DNA of 30,755 nucleotides from Glaciecola sp. UBA983. Its GTDB lineage: Bacteria > Pseudomonadota > Gammaproteobacteria > Enterobacterales > Alteromonadaceae. The translations under genes were made by a program, and so were the position numbers. The stretch spans positions 1-30,755 of the forward strand of contig DBBN01000128.1 of assembly GCA_002292215.1 (NCBI GenBank). The letters run 5' to 3'. The notes under the pieces are model-generated. The model saw nothing but the letters and a program-made list of their open reading frames with translations. It was not told where the DNA came from and searched no databases. Shown here one piece after another: positions 15,717 through 23,668 of this stretch. Every line of letters starts with the position of its first letter. Positions within the stretch are counted from its first letter, which is position 1.

Positions 15717-18296
15717 TTATGTATTCATGAGCATTTTTAATCTAATGGCTAGCCAACGATATTCTCTTGTTAATGAGAAATTTGCTGATAAACGAAATAG
15801 GTCAAATAAAAAATGCTTAATCGTTGTGGTTAAAGTCAATTTAGGAGGCGCACCATGTTCAATGCGTTGATAGGGTACTGCCGACTGAGGGGGATGACTT
15901 CGAAACACTTGTTCAACACCGTCATTTTGCATTAAAATTGCAAGAACTCGGGTATATATTGCTTCACTTGATGTCGAGAGTCGTTGCGTAATATACTCAT
16001 AATACGCTTTTGCTTGGTGCAAATACTGCGGGTTATGATCACTACAAAAATAGTAACAATAATAATAAATATTAGCCTTGCGGATCTCTTGAGCACACCA
16101 GGTATCATTGGGAAATTCAAGCTGTTGAGGCTTATCTAAGTAGTAACTTTCATTGTTGAGCATCCACCGGCCGAAATGTATCAATCCATCTCGGGCATAC
16201 CAATAATCAGAATCTATCTCTTCGAGTGATTCTTTGAGTAATAAATAACGCACGACTGCTTGTAAAAATATGGTATAGAACCACGATTGCTCAACGTTTT
16301 TTAGATCTCTTAATCCAATATCTTCATTCGGGTGAAAGGTGTGCCTGATTATTGTCGCCATCTCTAACACTAATGCTGGTTCAGCGGTAAGATCATAATT
16401 GTCAATTAAGGCAATAATAAAGTTAGCCGTTCCACGATCCAGTGGGTATTTATAGCACGGTGCTTTAAAACCAATATTAGTCAGCTGATTAGATTTGATA
16501 TCAATCGTTAATAAACGAAATGTACGCTCCAATAGCGAACCACTGCCATTATAAAAATTTCGGATCCAAGCACATAACTGAGCCACACTTTGTTTGGCAG
16601 ATGGATCGCCAAAAAGCCAATATTGCAATGTTAATCCGCTCGTATAACAATGCTGTCCACCAGGGCCTCCGCCACCTAAAAACCCATCATAGGCATGTTC
16701 ATGATATTTGGAATTAGAACGGTGTGTGCAGGTTTGCGCTGATAAATAATGATCAGTGTGCCACATTAGCCCACCATTATATTCGGCTTTATCTTTATCT
16801 GTATCGTAAATATCGATATCTTGAATATGCTGTTGCAACGGTCTAATTAACGCTAGCCAACGTAAGTCCCCACCCTGCAAAAACTGCAAAGTCATACCCA
16901 ATAAAGGGTCATATTGATTGTTATAATGTGAAATAAATTCATCTGGAACGTCTGCATTGACCGCCTCATGGTCGGCATCAATCTCACCATAATGACGCCA
17001 TCCAAACACATCTTTTCTTTCTCGTTTATTGAAAAAATTATCGTCATCATTGAGCCCACGCTCGATAATACTTGCGATGCTAGAAGGAGGACTCGCCAAG
17101 CTAACCCATGGTATGACATGGCACTGACTGAGATAATCAGCATTATATGTCAACGTGCTTGTAGCTAAGACGACATTTTTAGGAGCGGGCTCCTTTGCCT
17201 TGAGGTTTGCCTTGAAGTTGCATTTGAAGCGCCCGTTAAAGCGCCACGTTTTACTTTCTCCACCTTGTAATTCAGTGTTCTGGGCAAACAATTGCCAGCG
17301 GCATCCATCTTTATGCCCAGATAATGAGGTAGGAAAGTTCTGCCAAAAATCCTCCATCTCTAACGTAAAGGATATATTTTTATTATTATGGATGTTTGCT
17401 TGAGGTATTGAACACAACGTTAATTGTGGTTGGGCGCGCATTCCTTGAAAAAACCTGTCATTTCCAACGCATAACTCAAAGCCTCGTTTGGTCACGCTAG
17501 ATCGCCGGTTCTGATCCCAATGAATTGGACTTTGCCAATGTCTGCCACCACTTCCAAATTGAGTTAACTTAAATTCGCCTTGTGCATGACAATGGTTATT
17601 GTGTTGTGTAGTCGGTACATACTCATCCATAACATCGACACTGGCTTGAGTATGGTTAGCGCTAAAAACAATTGATAAATCATTAATATACAAACTATTA
17701 GGATCACCCAAATCCCACTTCCCACCTTGATGGGCAGCGACATTAGGATTGTGCGCACGAAGTATGATGCTGATTTCATCGGTATAGTCACACACAATGA
17801 CGGACAGTTGAATATTGAGTTGTTGGTCAGCAAACTCAAAATGTCCATCGCTAATGTATTGTTGAGTTAACGGGTTAGAGGAGATGTCATGCCTATGCAA
17901 AACAAATTTAAGTGGCGTTGTGATTCCTTTTAATTGCAAATCCACAGTGATACTCAAATCGTGCTTTGGATGAGAAAATAATTCAGTCGGTTTACTCGTA
18001 TCGTCAACTTTATTGACAAGCGATGGGACCCGCGCACAGAGTAATCGTGTTCTGTTGCATAATTCGATCGCCCCACTTTGACAGACAATCGCTTGGCATT
18101 GGATCCAGCGAATACTTTTGTCATGCCAATACGCAACAGCGGTTAGGTTGGTATCGAGTTCGATACCGTGTTGCCTCAATGATAATGTCTGAACATCCGT
18201 TAGCGTCCCTTTGGATAAAGGGAAGCCAAAACTCATTAAGTGCTCAGATCCGGTATGATGGATGACTCCAATAGTTGAAAGTAGTGGGTTTATCAT
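15717..18296 (-). CDS. RIFT-barrel (YetA/PcRGLX-like) putative carbohydrate-active protein
   Basis: An 859-residue protein from the ATG at 18296. A longer in-frame start at 18434 would lie inside the upstream acyltransferase gene; the chosen ATG sits 13 bases after that gene's stop and has GGGG upstream. The N-terminus (LMSFGFPLSKGTLTDVQTL, then TAVAYWHDKSIRWIQCQ) matches the N-terminal RIFT barrel of the YetA/exo-rhamnogalacturonan-lyase-like family. A middle beta-rich part follows. The C-terminal ~350 residues are rich in His, Tyr and Trp (WHTDHYLSAQTCTHR, FLGGGGPGGQHCY) and look like an alpha/alpha-toroid. No signal peptide or membrane segment is visible, so it appears cytoplasmic. A lyase or hydrolase role on a polysaccharide is inference. 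Confidence 0.7.
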   Translation of the reverse strand: MINPLLSTIGVIHHTGSEHLMSFGFPLSKGTLTDVQTLSLRQHGIELDTNLTAVAYWHDKSIRWIQCQAIVCQSGAIELCNRTRLLCARVPSLVNKVDDTSKPTELFSHPKHDLSITVDLQLKGITTPLKFVLHRHDISSNPLTQQYISDGHFEFADQQLNIQLSVIVCDYTDEISIILRAHNPNVAAHQGGKWDLGDPNSLYINDLSIVFSANHTQASVDVMDEYVPTTQHNNHCHAQGEFKLTQFGSGGRHWQSPIHWDQNRRSSVTKRGFELCVGNDRFFQGMRAQPQLTLCSIPQANIHNNKNISFTLEMEDFWQNFPTSLSGHKDGCRWQLFAQNTELQGGESKTWRFNGRFKCNFKANLKAKEPAPKNVVLATSTLTYNADYLSQCHVIPWVSLASPPSSIASIIERGLNDDDNFFNKRERKDVFGWRHYGEIDADHEAVNADVPDEFISHYNNQYDPLLGMTLQFLQGGDLRWLALIRPLQQHIQDIDIYDTDKDKAEYNGGLMWHTDHYLSAQTCTHRSNSKYHEHAYDGFLGGGGPGGQHCYTSGLTLQYWLFGDPSAKQSVAQLCAWIRNFYNGSGSLLERTFRLLTIDIKSNQLTNIGFKAPCYKYPLDRGTANFIIALIDNYDLTAEPALVLEMATIIRHTFHPNEDIGLRDLKNVEQSWFYTIFLQAVVRYLLLKESLEEIDSDYWYARDGLIHFGRWMLNNESYYLDKPQQLEFPNDTWCAQEIRKANIYYYCYYFCSDHNPQYLHQAKAYYEYITQRLSTSSEAIYTRVLAILMQNDGVEQVFRSHPPQSAVPYQRIEHGAPPKLTLTTTIKHFLFDLFRLSANFSLTREYRWLAIRLKMLMNT

Positions 18297-18309
18297 AATA
18301 TTCGCCCCA

Positions 18310-19389
18310 TTACAGATCTTTCGATAGCCGTAAATGTGCCAGAACATTAGAGCTGATTTGCCACGATTTTTCTTGAATATACTTAATATTAATATAACGT
18401 TGAAGCAATTCAGACACCAATGCACAGCCGACAAAAATAATCATGATCAAGGCAAGCCTCCCCATCCATGCGTGCTCAAATTGTGCATAAACGACGCGCA
18501 TTAATCCATATATCAACGGCATATGAATAATAAAAGTAATTAAACTGTTACGAGCAAAAAATTCAACCCATTGCAGTTTTGGTAGCCGTCTTAATAATTC
18601 AAATAACGCCCATGTATTAACCAAATAAACAATGGAAATCAACAATGAATATGCGGGGGTAAACCATACTGAAGAAGCTTCATCAGCCAATGTCAAACCT
18701 CGAAAAGGTAACGTTCCACTATTAAAAAACACATTCCATGGACTTGCCCAAATTGCCAATATGAGTACCCACAACACAATGATAGCTATCGCTTTAGGCT
18801 GCCATTGAGTGTCTTTTTTATCCCATAAATACCCCCCTAACAGGAATACTGTCAACCAATTAGGCAAAATCATATATGCGATAAAATCTTGATTCATCGC
18901 AAGCAATACCGCACGAGTGACACATTCAACAACAAACCCCTGCATGACTATTTTTTTAGTAATCGATTTGCCGCGTAAACAAAAAAACCAAAACAACAAA
19001 ATGTGTAAATACGTACCTATATACCAGGTTGTTGGGTTTGCCGGGAAACTATTGAACAGTACATTGAGACCGAAGAAAAACGGGACATAATTACTTTCAT
19101 TTATATCTCCTTTGGTGAAGATAAATATAAAACTCAGCACTAACGTAAACAACAAACCATAAAAATAGATAGGAACAAGACGATTAAACACCACTCTAAA
19201 ATCCGTCTGTCGTGTGTTCGCTAAATTCCATCCCATTATAAAAATAAACAAACAAACGCCTAACTGCTTAGTATAAATAGGTTGGCTGATTAAATTAAAA
19301 AGGTTATTCGGGTCGCCAACTATATGACCTATTACTATTAGCAACATCCCTAACGCTTTCATCCAATCGATAAATCCCTGTCTTTGCAT
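18310..19389 (-). CDS. Acyltransferase-3 family membrane protein
   Basis: About 359 residues from the ATG at 19389, chosen over an upstream GTG because AGGAAAGGG lies just before it. About ten hydrophobic helices fill the protein. The N-terminal helix DWMKALGMLLIVIGHIVGD carries the catalytic-type His22, with Lys11 where OafA-like enzymes have Arg; Lys is common in other branches. Members move acetyl or other acyl groups across the inner membrane onto surface sugars. In this operon it is the best candidate to place the acyl group on the exported polysaccharide. The donor, whether acetyl-CoA or the operon's acyl-ACP, is not known. Confidence 0.9.
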   Translation of the reverse strand: MQRQGFIDWMKALGMLLIVIGHIVGDPNNLFNLISQPIYTKQLGVCLFIFIMGWNLANTRQTDFRVVFNRLVPIYFYGLLFTLVLSFIFIFTKGDINESNYVPFFFGLNVLFNSFPANPTTWYIGTYLHILLFWFFCLRGKSITKKIVMQGFVVECVTRAVLLAMNQDFIAYMILPNWLTVFLLGGYLWDKKDTQWQPKAIAIIVLWVLILAIWASPWNVFFNSGTLPFRGLTLADEASSVWFTPAYSLLISIVYLVNTWALFELLRRLPKLQWVEFFARNSLITFIIHMPLIYGLMRVVYAQFEHAWMGRLALIMIIFVGCALVSELLQRYINIKYIQEKSWQISSNVLAHLRLSKDL

Positions 19390-19450
19390 AATCCCTTTCC
19401 TAAAAAACACCTTTATTTAATATTTTTTTACCAATTATCGGTGATATATA

Positions 19451-20104
19451 TTATGAAGTAACGGCATGGCCGTCCCCTTTGGAATCAGACGAACCTTTAG
19501 ATTCTGATGGGTTAGCTGGCGCTAAATGCTTAACAAATCGAGCTGGATTACCGGCAACCATAATATTAGGTTTAATCGGCGAACTCACAACAGAGCCAGA
19601 GCCAATCATGCAAGATTCGCCTATATCAGCAGACACAATCGCCCCTTCACCAATCCATACATTTTTAGCAATGGTCACTTTTTTGAGTAAGTCAGAGGAA
19701 AATGGAGTCCACATGCCATCTTCATCCAGTTCATGAAGCGCCTCGCCACTTAAAATACTCACTCGACTGCCAATTAGACAGTACTCGCCCAGTTCTGCAT
19801 TGCCAATTAACGCATAATTGCCTATGTATGCGTGTTTATGAATGATGGTGCAGCGATGAGAAATGATCGTGCCAAAGCCAATGTGACAATGAAGAGAGCA
19901 CTTATCCAATGACAAAGTATAAAATGCACGACGTAAAAAGACGCCAGGTACCCCAGGAAACAGAGCGACAATATTGGTACACAAATTAAATAACACTTCG
20001 GTATTACGAGGGAGTAAATACTGCTCTAATCGAGTGAGAATAACAAAAGGTAAAACGATGAGTTGACTCAAACTGTTTAAAATAAATTTTACTGCGTGTC
20101 TCAT
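19451..20104 (-). CDS. Left-handed beta-helix (hexapeptide) acyltransferase
   Basis: A 217-residue transferase of the LbetaH class (WcaF/colanic-acid or serine acetyltransferase-like). An N-terminal amphipathic stretch (1-40) precedes hexapeptide repeats from about 70 to 190, for example IGFGTIISHRCTIIHKHAYIG, IGNAELGEYCLIGSRVSILS, WIGEGAIVSADIGESCMIGS, and the closing VAGNPARFVK. Enzymes of this kind O- or N-acetylate sugars in the cytoplasm. The last 25 residues are Ser/Gly/Asp-rich and look disordered. AAGGA lies 9 bases before the ATG. It is followed after 61 bases by the membrane acyltransferase, so the operon encodes two acylation steps with different topology. Confidence 0.9.
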   Translation of the reverse strand: MRHAVKFILNSLSQLIVLPFVILTRLEQYLLPRNTEVLFNLCTNIVALFPGVPGVFLRRAFYTLSLDKCSLHCHIGFGTIISHRCTIIHKHAYIGNYALIGNAELGEYCLIGSRVSILSGEALHELDEDGMWTPFSSDLLKKVTIAKNVWIGEGAIVSADIGESCMIGSGSVVSSPIKPNIMVAGNPARFVKHLAPANPSESKGSSDSKGDGHAVTS

Positions 20105-20135
20105 ATTGCTTGGTCCTTATTATCTGTAGCGAGTT

Positions 20136-20600
20136 TTAGCGATTAACCTTGTGGCAATTAGTACACCCACCAGAAATTTTACCGGCAAAATAATAACGAG
20201 GCGGTTCAATCGATGCCGCTACCCGGGCTTCATCAATCTTGCCAATAAATTCTTGCATATAGTCCTGCATAAACGGGTGATTAGTCCCAATGTCATTCGC
20301 ATGTAAACTTGCAGCGATACGCCCCATATTCCGTAACGTGCTAAGCACTTGTTGCCGCTGAATTTCTCTCGCATTGTCAATATCGGTAGATGGTGCAACC
20401 AATGCTTGCTCTAGTATTACCATTTGCTTAGCTAATTGATCCATATCAGTACGTAAGTCAGCTTGCTTTGTATAAGTAAAATCAGGTGGGTAAGTGACTT
20501 TTCGCATGGACGCAGCCATCTGACTACTGCAGCCAATCATTACAATACAAACCGAAATGACAAACAACATCCAACTTATTGAATTACGTGGGTTTTTCAT
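20136..20600 (-). CDS. c-type cytochrome lipoprotein (cytochrome c'-like)
   Basis: A 154-residue exported protein. The signal segment ISWMLFVISVCIVMIGC has a plausible lipobox at Cys24. The only heme motif is CTNCH at 146-150, four residues from the C-terminus, preceded by mostly helical sequence. A lone CxxCH at the very end of a four-helix protein is the pattern of cytochrome c', although the rest is too divergent to be sure. Periplasmic heme attachment would be needed. It is an odd member of a polysaccharide operon, lying between the epimerase and the hexapeptide transferase genes. An electron-transfer or gas-sensing role is speculation. Confidence 0.75.
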   Translation of the reverse strand: MKNPRNSISWMLFVISVCIVMIGCSSQMAASMRKVTYPPDFTYTKQADLRTDMDQLAKQMVILEQALVAPSTDIDNAREIQRQQVLSTLRNMGRIAASLHANDIGTNHPFMQDYMQEFIGKIDEARVAASIEPPRYYFAGKISGGCTNCHKVNR

Positions 20601-20671
20601 ATTGAATACAGTCCTATGATATATTGATTTAAATCCGTGCTTGACGAAAAATTTGAGCAGACTTTATACCG

Positions 20672-21688
20672 CTATTGCCTGTAATAACTTTTATACCAAT
20701 CAACGAAGCGGCGAACGCCTTCAGCAACATCGATGGTTGGGCGATAACCCACATCTTTGACTAACGATTCCACATCGGCAAACGTATCCTGCACATCCCC
20801 AGGTTGCATTGGTAACAATTCTTTTTGTGCTACTTTGCCAATAGCTTGCTCTAATGTTTCTATAAAACTTAATAGTTGAACAGGCGTTTGCGCGCCAATA
20901 TTATAGACACGCCAAGGCGCTTTCGAAGTCGCTGGATCAGGCGCACTGCCCTGCCAATTTGGATTGGATTGTGCCGTATGATCAAGCGTATGTATGACAC
21001 CCGAAACAATATCATCAATATAAGTAAAATCACGACGGTGATTACCATAATTAAACACCTGAATCGGTTCATCGGCCAGAATTGCTTTGGTAAATTTAAT
21101 GGGTGCCATATCCGGTCTTCCCCAAGGTCCATAGACGGTAAAAAAACGTAATCCTGTGGTCGGTAACGCATATAAATGACTGTACGTATGTGCCATTAAT
21201 TCATTGGCTTTTTTACTGGCGGCATACAATGACACAGGATGGTCGACATTATCATTAACTGAAAATGGCATCGCTTCATTCGCACCATAAACTGAACTGG
21301 AAGAGGCATATACTAAATGCTCGACTTGGTTATGGCGGCAGCCTTCTAGTACATTCATAAACCCGACTACATTAGAGCTAATATAGGCATGAGGATTTTC
21401 AATGGAATATCTAACCCCCGCTTGAGCGGCTAGATGAACCACTTTATCAAATTGCTCCTCAGCAAATAATGTTTGCATCCCTAATTGGTCTGCTACATCT
21501 AATTTGACGAAGCGAAAAGCCTGACTATTTGGATTTTCAGCAATCCAAGCAAGTCGCGCATACTTTAAAGCGACATCATAATAATCATTAATATTATCTA
21601 CACCCACAACGGTATCACCTCGTTCTAATAACGATTGAACGACATGTGCACCAATAAATCCAGCGGCGCCAGTGACTAATACTTTCAT
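20672..21688 (-). CDS. NAD-dependent epimerase, probably UDP-glucuronate 4-epimerase
   Basis: A 338-residue extended SDR. The NAD site is TGAAGFIGAH (6-15), catalytic Tyr155 and Lys159 lie in LYAASKKANE, and Ser is present in VYASSSSVYG. The stretches DNINDYYDVALKYAR, RYSIENPHAYISSNVVGF and TTGLRFFTVYGPWGRPDMAP are those of bacterial UDP-glucuronate 4-epimerases, which make UDP-galacturonate for capsule or exopolysaccharide. The length is right for that family. It gives the best clue to the polymer made by this operon: a uronic-acid-containing glycan. Related dTDP- or UDP-sugar epimerases cannot be fully excluded. Confidence 0.9.
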   Translation of the reverse strand: MKVLVTGAAGFIGAHVVQSLLERGDTVVGVDNINDYYDVALKYARLAWIAENPNSQAFRFVKLDVADQLGMQTLFAEEQFDKVVHLAAQAGVRYSIENPHAYISSNVVGFMNVLEGCRHNQVEHLVYASSSSVYGANEAMPFSVNDNVDHPVSLYAASKKANELMAHTYSHLYALPTTGLRFFTVYGPWGRPDMAPIKFTKAILADEPIQVFNYGNHRRDFTYIDDIVSGVIHTLDHTAQSNPNWQGSAPDPATSKAPWRVYNIGAQTPVQLLSFIETLEQAIGKVAQKELLPMQPGDVQDTFADVESLVKDVGYRPTIDVAEGVRRFVDWYKSYYRQ

Positions 21689-21734
21689 GTTATGTTGCGT
21701 TCCTTTTTTTAAATAAAGACGTTCTGCATCACAC

Positions 21735-22139
21735 CTACGGCATGACTCGATCGGTTCCTTTGTCCTGCTTTGTAAAAATATGCTTACCTAAAATACGCTC
21801 TACACAAAAACGATAGGCTTTCATACTCAAATGATAAAGTAACGTTTTGGCCGGCATTTTCAATACGTGACCACGTAACCATGCATAAGTCGTGTATACC
21901 CATTGTGATGGAGTGACAACAAACGGATGTTTTGAATACATTGCGTGACATAACCACCGAGCTTGGCGAGGGTTGGTGTGTGCACTCACAAAATGACTTT
22001 GCTGGGCGGTTAATGAAATTTGAAATATCTCACTAGTACTATAGATTGCCAATGCCAGCTCTGTTGCAAATCCCGTTTGGGTTGCTAATGTATAGGGTGT
22101 AAATACACCCCTTTTTTGTAACATTGCTTTTATCAGCAT
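21735..22139 (-). CDS. Orphan basic hypothetical protein
   Basis: I do not recognise this gene. It encodes about 134 residues from the ATG at 22139; an ATG two codons earlier (22145) overlaps the AAGGA that would act as ribosome site, so I prefer the second. The protein is rich in basic and aromatic residues (SQWVYTTYAWLRGHVLKMPAK, YHLSMKAYRFCVERILGKHIF), has a His/Gln patch near the middle, and has no clear signal peptide or long membrane helix. It follows the Tat-signal gene by about 30 bases and precedes the epimerase by 46, in the same operon. The pairing with the Tat gene may be functional. Confidence 0.6.
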   Translation of the reverse strand: MLIKAMLQKRGVFTPYTLATQTGFATELALAIYSTSEIFQISLTAQQSHFVSAHTNPRQARWLCHAMYSKHPFVVTPSQWVYTTYAWLRGHVLKMPAKTLLYHLSMKAYRFCVERILGKHIFTKQDKGTDRVMP

Positions 22140-22174
22140 ATACATCCTTATTATGCAGTGGTACCCGTAACCTA

Positions 22175-22553
22175 TTAAATTAAACTTTGATTCGGATTCG
22201 CAACTAACGCAGCGAGTTGACTCGCAGTAGTCAAGCGTCTAGCAGCGGCTTCGTTACCTAGATAATTCGCAAGATTTGAGATCGAATTAATATTTTCAGG
22301 ACCATATAAGTCTAAATATTGTGTAACTGTATCGACCACTCCGGTTAAAATCTTAATCAACGTTGTGTTATCAGGATAAGTACTAACACTGCCACCGCTA
22401 AATTTATATGCATTGATACCAAACACACTTGGTTGGTAAGCTAGCCATGATGGTACCTGCAGCAATACCTGTTGATGTTTTAACTAAAAATTTGCGACGT
22501 GCAGTATCGGTTGATACTGTCGATTGCCCTGAAGGTTGCTTATGTTCGCTCAT
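22175..22553 (-). pseudogene. Twin-arginine-signal small protein, frameshifted
   Basis: The minus strand from ATG 22553 reads MSEHKQPSGQ..., then TARRKFLVKTSTGIAAGTIM, a good Tat signal (RRKFL plus a hydrophobic stretch). It stops after 49 codons at 22404. The next frame is open to 22175 and continues as SVFGINAYKFSGGSVSTYP... to a stop. A change of one base near 22405-22430 would join the two into about 125 residues. The second part alone could start only at a TTG (22465) inside the first and would lack a signal. The mature part is unrecognised (ISNLANYLGNEAAARRLTTA). It is the first gene after the sigma-54 promoter. A sequencing error is possible. Confidence 0.65.
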
Positions 22554-22648
22554 TTAACTACTCCATGTGTGTTCAATGCACCCGGAATACCCCTGACGTG
22601 CACTGTGCTTCTAAAATTTAACTGATAAAATGATTATTACTTAATATC

Positions 22649-22664
22649 AGCAATATTCTTGCCA
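22649..22664 (-). promoter_or_regulatory. Sigma-54 promoter of the polysaccharide operon
   Basis: On the minus strand TGGCAAGAATATTGCT runs from 22664 to 22649. It matches the RpoN consensus TGGCACG-N4-TTGC(A/T) at all but one fixed position, with exact GG-N10-GC spacing. Transcription should start near 22638, giving a leader of about 85 bases before the Tat-signal gene at 22553. It lies in the 188-base gap after the protease gene and points into the operon. Confidence 0.75.
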
Positions 22665-22689
22665 TATCATAAACCACTGAATTCAAATG

Positions 22690-22728
22690 GGTTTATTTTT
22701 CAAACTATGCTTACATGTAAAATAAACC
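22690..22728. repeat. Inverted repeat with central palindrome, candidate activator site
   Basis: GGTTTATTTT (22690-22699) and AAAATAAACC (22719-22728) are exact inverted copies 19 bases apart; the spacer and edge of the right arm include the perfect palindrome TTACATGTAA (22711-22720). It lies 26-64 bases upstream of the sigma-54 -24 element, where an enhancer-binding protein could bind. It is also 14 bases after the protease stop, so it may be a terminator-like stem, although no T run follows it. Confidence 0.5.
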
Positions 22729-22741
22729 GACAATGAATTTA

Positions 22742-23542
22742 TCATTGCCAAGCAATTTGATGTTTTTCTGCTAAACGCTTTAAATGCCTAATCGGAATCG
22801 CATACGTGATTCCACTTGGATTGGTCAATGCTGATTCCTTTCCTTCCTTCACAAAAACCTTATTGATAATTCCAATTACAATACCAGATTCCTGTAAATA
22901 TAATGGACTACCACTATTACCTGGGTATGCCGTCGCATCTAATTGGTAAACTAAAAATGCTTGACTTAAACGCTCAATAATTGTCTGTGTCAGCTGGTCA
23001 GAATTTCGAGCTGGAGTGGAATCAGGAGTTAATCCAGCAATAATCCCAGCATGCGTCGCAGGATATAATCCCAACACAGCCCCTATGGGAAACCCAGTAA
23101 ACGCAATCTCCAACCCAGGCTCATAATATTCATCAATGGCGAGCTTTAAAGATGGTAGCGATTTAGTAATGTGTAAAATCGCAATATCATGCACCAGATC
23201 CGTTGCTATAATTTCCGCACGTAAAACATCTGGTCGCCTACCGGAACCATTTAACACCGCGTAATACTGCACAATGGTAGGATCTAGCACATCTGAGACC
23301 ACATGATAATTAGTTGCAACGTACTGACCATTACCGAACACAAATCCTGTGCCACGTAATTGTGCCGAACGGGCATTAATTGGAGTCATCAAGCCAATGC
23401 CGACCACACTTGGGCTGACCGCTTTGATCGTTTTGGTTAAATCTGTAAAGGCCAAAGCCGAAACAGAAGTAAAGGCAGCAATAACACACACACTGAACCA
23501 AATACTCAAGACTGAACTTTTAGAAAAACTAACTAGACGCAT
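22742..23542 (-). CDS. Secreted trypsin-like serine protease
   Basis: A 266-residue S1-type protease of the DegP/HtrA-like chymotrypsin fold but with no PDZ domain. The signal peptide (about 1-31) ends SALA. The catalytic triad is intact: His80 in ATNYHVVSD, Asp119 in VHDIAILHI and Ser210 in YPGNSGSPLY. The oxyanion region and GIINKVF follow normally. It is expected in the periplasm or outside the cell. It precedes the polysaccharide operon on the same strand with a 188-base gap that contains a sigma-54 promoter and an inverted repeat, so it is probably a separate unit. It is divergent from the YdcF-like gene. Its substrate is unknown; processing of surface proteins is possible. Confidence 0.9.
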   Translation of the reverse strand: MRLVSFSKSSVLSIWFSVCVIAAFTSVSALAFTDLTKTIKAVSPSVVGIGLMTPINARSAQLRGTGFVFGNGQYVATNYHVVSDVLDPTIVQYYAVLNGSGRRPDVLRAEIIATDLVHDIAILHITKSLPSLKLAIDEYYEPGLEIAFTGFPIGAVLGLYPATHAGIIAGLTPDSTPARNSDQLTQTIIERLSQAFLVYQLDATAYPGNSGSPLYLQESGIVIGIINKVFVKEGKESALTNPSGITYAIPIRHLKRLAEKHQIAWQ

Positions 23543-23668
23543 AACAATCCTTTGTTAACTGAAAAATCGTGGCAATATAATTTATCGACACATCGAGCCA
23601 TAAATGTACTATTTTAAGTGTAGTCTGCTTTTACTAATCATCCAGTCACTTTTTAACAAGGTTGTGCT

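Noticed and set aside
18297..18434. 46-residue N-terminal extension of the RIFT-barrel protein
   Set aside because: It lies mostly inside the upstream acyltransferase gene, and the family-type N-terminus begins at the ATG at 18296.
20657..20670. Third GG-N10-GC element on the minus strand before the cytochrome gene
   Set aside because: CGGTATAAAGTCTGCT keeps the spacing but misses several fixed bases of the sigma-54 consensus; chance is likely.
22175..22465. 96-codon frame starting with TTG as an independent gene
   Set aside because: The TTG lies inside the Tat signal of the overlapping frame and has no ribosome site; it is better explained as the shifted remainder of that gene.
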